Below are positions 5,282 through 7,225 of a stretch of DNA of 7,225 nucleotides, in pieces; the first letter of the stretch is position 1; each line of letters starts with the position of its first letter. The translations under genes and the position numbers were made by a program. Below the pieces are notes generated by a model, which worked only from the letters and a program-made list of their open reading frames with translations, was not told the origin of the DNA and did not search any database. The DNA is taken from assembly GCA_018262395.1 (NCBI GenBank), contig JAGSYM010000057.1:1-7225 (forward strand), in the 5' to 3' direction. The stretch comes from Nitrospirota bacterium. GTDB taxonomy: Bacteria > Nitrospirota > Thermodesulfovibrionia > Thermodesulfovibrionales > SM23-35.

Positions 5282-6352
5282 ATGCATAATGTTGAAAAAT
5301 TCCGGAGAGAAATCGACAAAATCGACGATGAAATCCTCAGTCTTTTAAACAAGCGGTCACATATTGTTCTCGAAATCGCCCACATTAAACGGAATGAGAA
5401 TGCAAAATTCTATTCTCCGGAGCGTGAAAGGCAGATTTTAGAACGTCTTATATCGCGCAATCAAGGTCCATTCCCTAACGAGACGCTAAAAGTTATTTAC
5501 CGGGAAATACTGTCCGCTTCTCTTTCCCTTGAAGAACCTCTGAAGGTTGCCTGTTTAGGGCCTTTGGCTACTTTTACCCATCTCGCAGCGCTGCGGCATT
5601 TTGGTTCATCAGCGCATTTTATTCCCGTTGAGAGTATCAAGGATATCTTTGATACTGTTGAAACAGGCAGGGCAGCATTCGGGGTTGTCCCGATTGAGAA
5701 CTCCAATGAAGGGGTAATCAGTTATACCCTTGATATGTTCATGGATTCCGATCTCAAGGTCTCTGCGGAGGTAATGCTTGAAATAACCCATAACCTCCTT
5801 TCACGGAGTGGTGAAAAATCAAAGATCAGGAAGGTGTATTCTTTTACGCCGGCAACAGCTCAATGCAGGCGATGGCTTCAGACGAATCTGACCGGTATCC
5901 CGCTTATTGAAGCAACAAGCACAGCCAATGCAGCAGAGCTTGCATCACGAGACGATGAAGCAGCGGCAATAGCAAGTGATGTTGCTGCGAAAATCTATCA
6001 GCTGCAATTTGTAGAAAGGGATATTGAGGACAGCAAACAGAATTACACACGCTTTCTTGTCATTTCGAAGGACTTCCCTCAACAGTCAGGTCATGATAAG
6101 ACATCAATTATGTTCTCACTCAAGGATAAACCGGGGAGCCTGTATAACAGCCTTGAACCCTTCAAAAAAGCAAAGATCAACCTTTCGAAAATTGAATCGA
6201 GGCCCTCGAAAAGAAAGGCGTGGGAATACATCTTTTTTGTTGATATGGAGGGTCATATTGAAGATAAGAAAGTGAGAAAAGCAATTGATGCCATCAAAGA
6301 CAACTGCCTTTATCTGAAAATTCTCGGATCATATCCTCATGGAGGTCTGTAA
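5282..6352 (+). CDS. pheA: Bifunctional chorismate mutase/prephenate dehydratase with ACT domain
   Basis: 356 residues with three domains. Residues 3-85 are an AroQ chorismate mutase (R8, R25, K36, R48, E49 align with the E. coli active site; the usual Asp48 is S45 and Gln88 is E84). Residues 88-262 are prephenate dehydratase, with LGPLATFTH, VVPIENSNEG (136-144) and the catalytic N-Y-T-R-F at 254-258. Residues ~275-350 are an ACT domain with DKPGSLY and the phenylalanine-binding E-S-R-P at 305-308. The enzyme takes chorismate through prephenate to phenylpyruvate, and the ACT motifs predict feedback inhibition by phenylalanine. Fusion in this order is common in bacteria and archaea. The start at 5282 has no ribosome site; AAATAT at 5253-5258 is suitably placed for leaderless transcription but is weak. 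The TAA overlaps the hisC ATG by one base. Confidence 0.95.
   Translation: MHNVEKFRREIDKIDDEILSLLNKRSHIVLEIAHIKRNENAKFYSPERERQILERLISRNQGPFPNETLKVIYREILSASLSLEEPLKVACLGPLATFTHLAALRHFGSSAHFIPVESIKDIFDTVETGRAAFGVVPIENSNEGVISYTLDMFMDSDLKVSAEVMLEITHNLLSRSGEKSKIRKVYSFTPATAQCRRWLQTNLTGIPLIEATSTANAAELASRDDEAAAIASDVAAKIYQLQFVERDIEDSKQNYTRFLVISKDFPQQSGHDKTSIMFSLKDKPGSLYNSLEPFKKAKINLSKIESRPSKRKAWEYIFFVDMEGHIEDKKVRKAIDAIKDNCLYLKILGSYPHGGL
6341..6346 (+). promoter_or_regulatory. Ribosome-binding site of hisC within pheA
   Basis: GGAGGT inside the last pheA codons, five bases before the ATG at 6352. With the TAATG overlap it shows that hisC was built to be translated with pheA, and it fixes the hisC start. 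Confidence 0.8.
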
Positions 6353-7225
6353 TGGTTAAACCACCCCACTATGTCTCCGCAATACAACCCTATGTGCCCG
6401 GGAAACCCGTGGAAGAACTTGAACGTGAACTGGGAATCAGGGACTCTGTTAAGCTTGCGTCGAATGAAAACCCCCTGGGCCCATCGCCACTTGTACTGAA
6501 GGAAATCGTCAATGATCTGAAAAATATAGGGAGTTCGCTCAGTTTGAACCGGTATCCTGATGGGAATGGTTACTATCTCAAACAGGCATTGTCTATGAGA
6601 CTTTCTGTATCTGAAGACGAGATAATCCTCGGAAACGGGTCAAATGAGATCATTGATATTGCTGTGCGAACATTTCTTCAATTAGGAGAAGAAGCTGTCA
6701 TGGCTCACCCGTCGTTCGTTGTTTATTCAATGGCAACACAGGCACAGGGAGCCAGGGCGATAAAGATACCATTAAAACAGTATGGGCATGACCTTGAGGC
6801 AATGGCAGATGCACTGACACCGGGCACGAAAATAGTCTTCATAGCGAATCCGAATAATCCGACCGGAACAATGAATACCCAAGCGGAATTTGAGAGGTTT
6901 ATGAAGAGGGTCCCTGAAGGGATGGGAAGGGCGGGATATCCTGATACTCAGAACATTCTCAAAAATGTATGGTCTTGCCGGGCTCAGGATTGGATACGGG
7001 ATTGGACGAAAAGACATTATTGCTGAAATGAATAAACTCAGGCCACCCTTTAATACAAGTTCTGTCGCTCAGAAAGCAGCGCTGTGGGCATTACAAGATG
7101 AGGAGCATCTCCAGAGGACAAGGGAAATCAACGAACAGGGGAAGACCTATCTTTATAAAGAACTTGATTCCATCGGGATGAAGTATGTGCCGACTGAAGC
7201 GAATTTTATTTTTATGCCGCTGGAA
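6352..7225 (+). pseudogene. hisC: Histidinol-phosphate aminotransferase, internal deletion and frameshift, 3' end outside window
   Basis: A PLP-dependent class I/II aminotransferase for imidazole-acetol phosphate (histidine synthesis), possibly also aromatic keto acids. Residues 1-190 are normal: KLASNENPLGPSP (34-46), RYPDG, EIILGNGSNEII, and the cofactor motif ANPNNPTG (165-172), ending FMKRVPEG near 6921. The same frame then runs off family sequence to a stop at 7024-7026. One base over, from 6926, the protein resumes as EGRDILILRTFSKMYGLAGLRIGYG, with the PLP-binding Lys of T-F-S-K and the following Arg, and stays open to the window end (NKLRPPFNTSS...NFIFMPLE). Between the two parts roughly 25 residues are missing, including the D-x-A-Y motif whose Asp holds the PLP ring nitrogen. 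As read, the gene cannot make an active enzyme. Assembly error in an otherwise intact gene is the main alternative. Confidence 0.9.

Noticed and set aside
5257..5289. A 10-codon leader-like frame (MRIMAEQTYA) overlapping the pheA start, considered as an attenuator peptide.
   Set aside because: It holds no phenylalanine codons, has no ribosome site, and no alternative terminator/antiterminator stems are visible; attenuation is not supported.
6922..7026. The continuation of the first hisC frame reads GYPDTQNIL, which resembles the PDYPDT segment of HisC and might suggest that the frame is still correct there.
   Set aside because: The same bases in the next frame give DILILRTFSKMYGLAG, a far stronger and longer match to the PLP-lysine region, so the resemblance is coincidental.

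Overview
The window looks like a piece of chromosome from a methanogenic euryarchaeon, probably of the Methanomicrobia. The best evidence is the class II photolyase, whose sequence follows from end to end what I remember of the Methanosarcina mazei enzyme. Supporting signs are an archaeal TATA box placed for leaderless transcription, TAATG stop/start overlaps, and a chorismate mutase/prephenate dehydratase gene followed directly by hisC. The genus cannot be named from the sequence.

Layout, left to right. (1) 1-577, plus strand: the 3' part of a gene for a tandem universal stress protein, cut by the window edge. (2) 578-774: a gap holding a degenerate repeat element (583-738). (3) 775-1713, plus strand: an NAD(P)-binding atypical short-chain dehydrogenase. 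(4) 4059-1720, minus strand: a compact operon of photolyase, FMN-type split-barrel protein and GNAT acetyltransferase, converging on the dehydrogenase with 6 bases between the stops. (5) 4060-4426: a second, shorter copy of the repeat element, then an undescribed 52-residue protein ending in a Cys-rich motif, with its own TATA box and palindrome, then a hairpin. (6) 4897-4427, minus strand: methylglyoxal synthase. (7) 4898-5281: a divergent gap with a cruciform-like element and what may be the wreck of a DUF134-type HTH gene. (8) 5282-7225, plus strand: pheA (chorismate mutase, prephenate dehydratase and ACT domain) coupled to hisC. The hisC gene is broken: a segment holding the D-x-A-Y cofactor motif is missing and the frame is shifted.

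How the genes may work together. The minus-strand operon looks like a light/stress module, with photolyase as its recognisable member. The right half is metabolic. PheA makes phenylpyruvate, and a HisC-type aminotransferase could serve histidine and possibly aromatic amino acid synthesis. Methylglyoxal synthase is an unusual neighbour, but in methanogens methylglyoxal is a reported precursor of 6-deoxy-5-ketofructose 1-phosphate, which feeds the archaeal route to dehydroquinate. The mgsA/pheA neighbourhood may therefore be functional; this is inference.

The most unusual items are the mgsA-pheA pairing, the hisC lesion, the 52-residue CCGHPGEPGC protein with its promoter palindrome, and the two related small repeat elements. 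No tRNA, rRNA, CRISPR array or intact transposase was seen.
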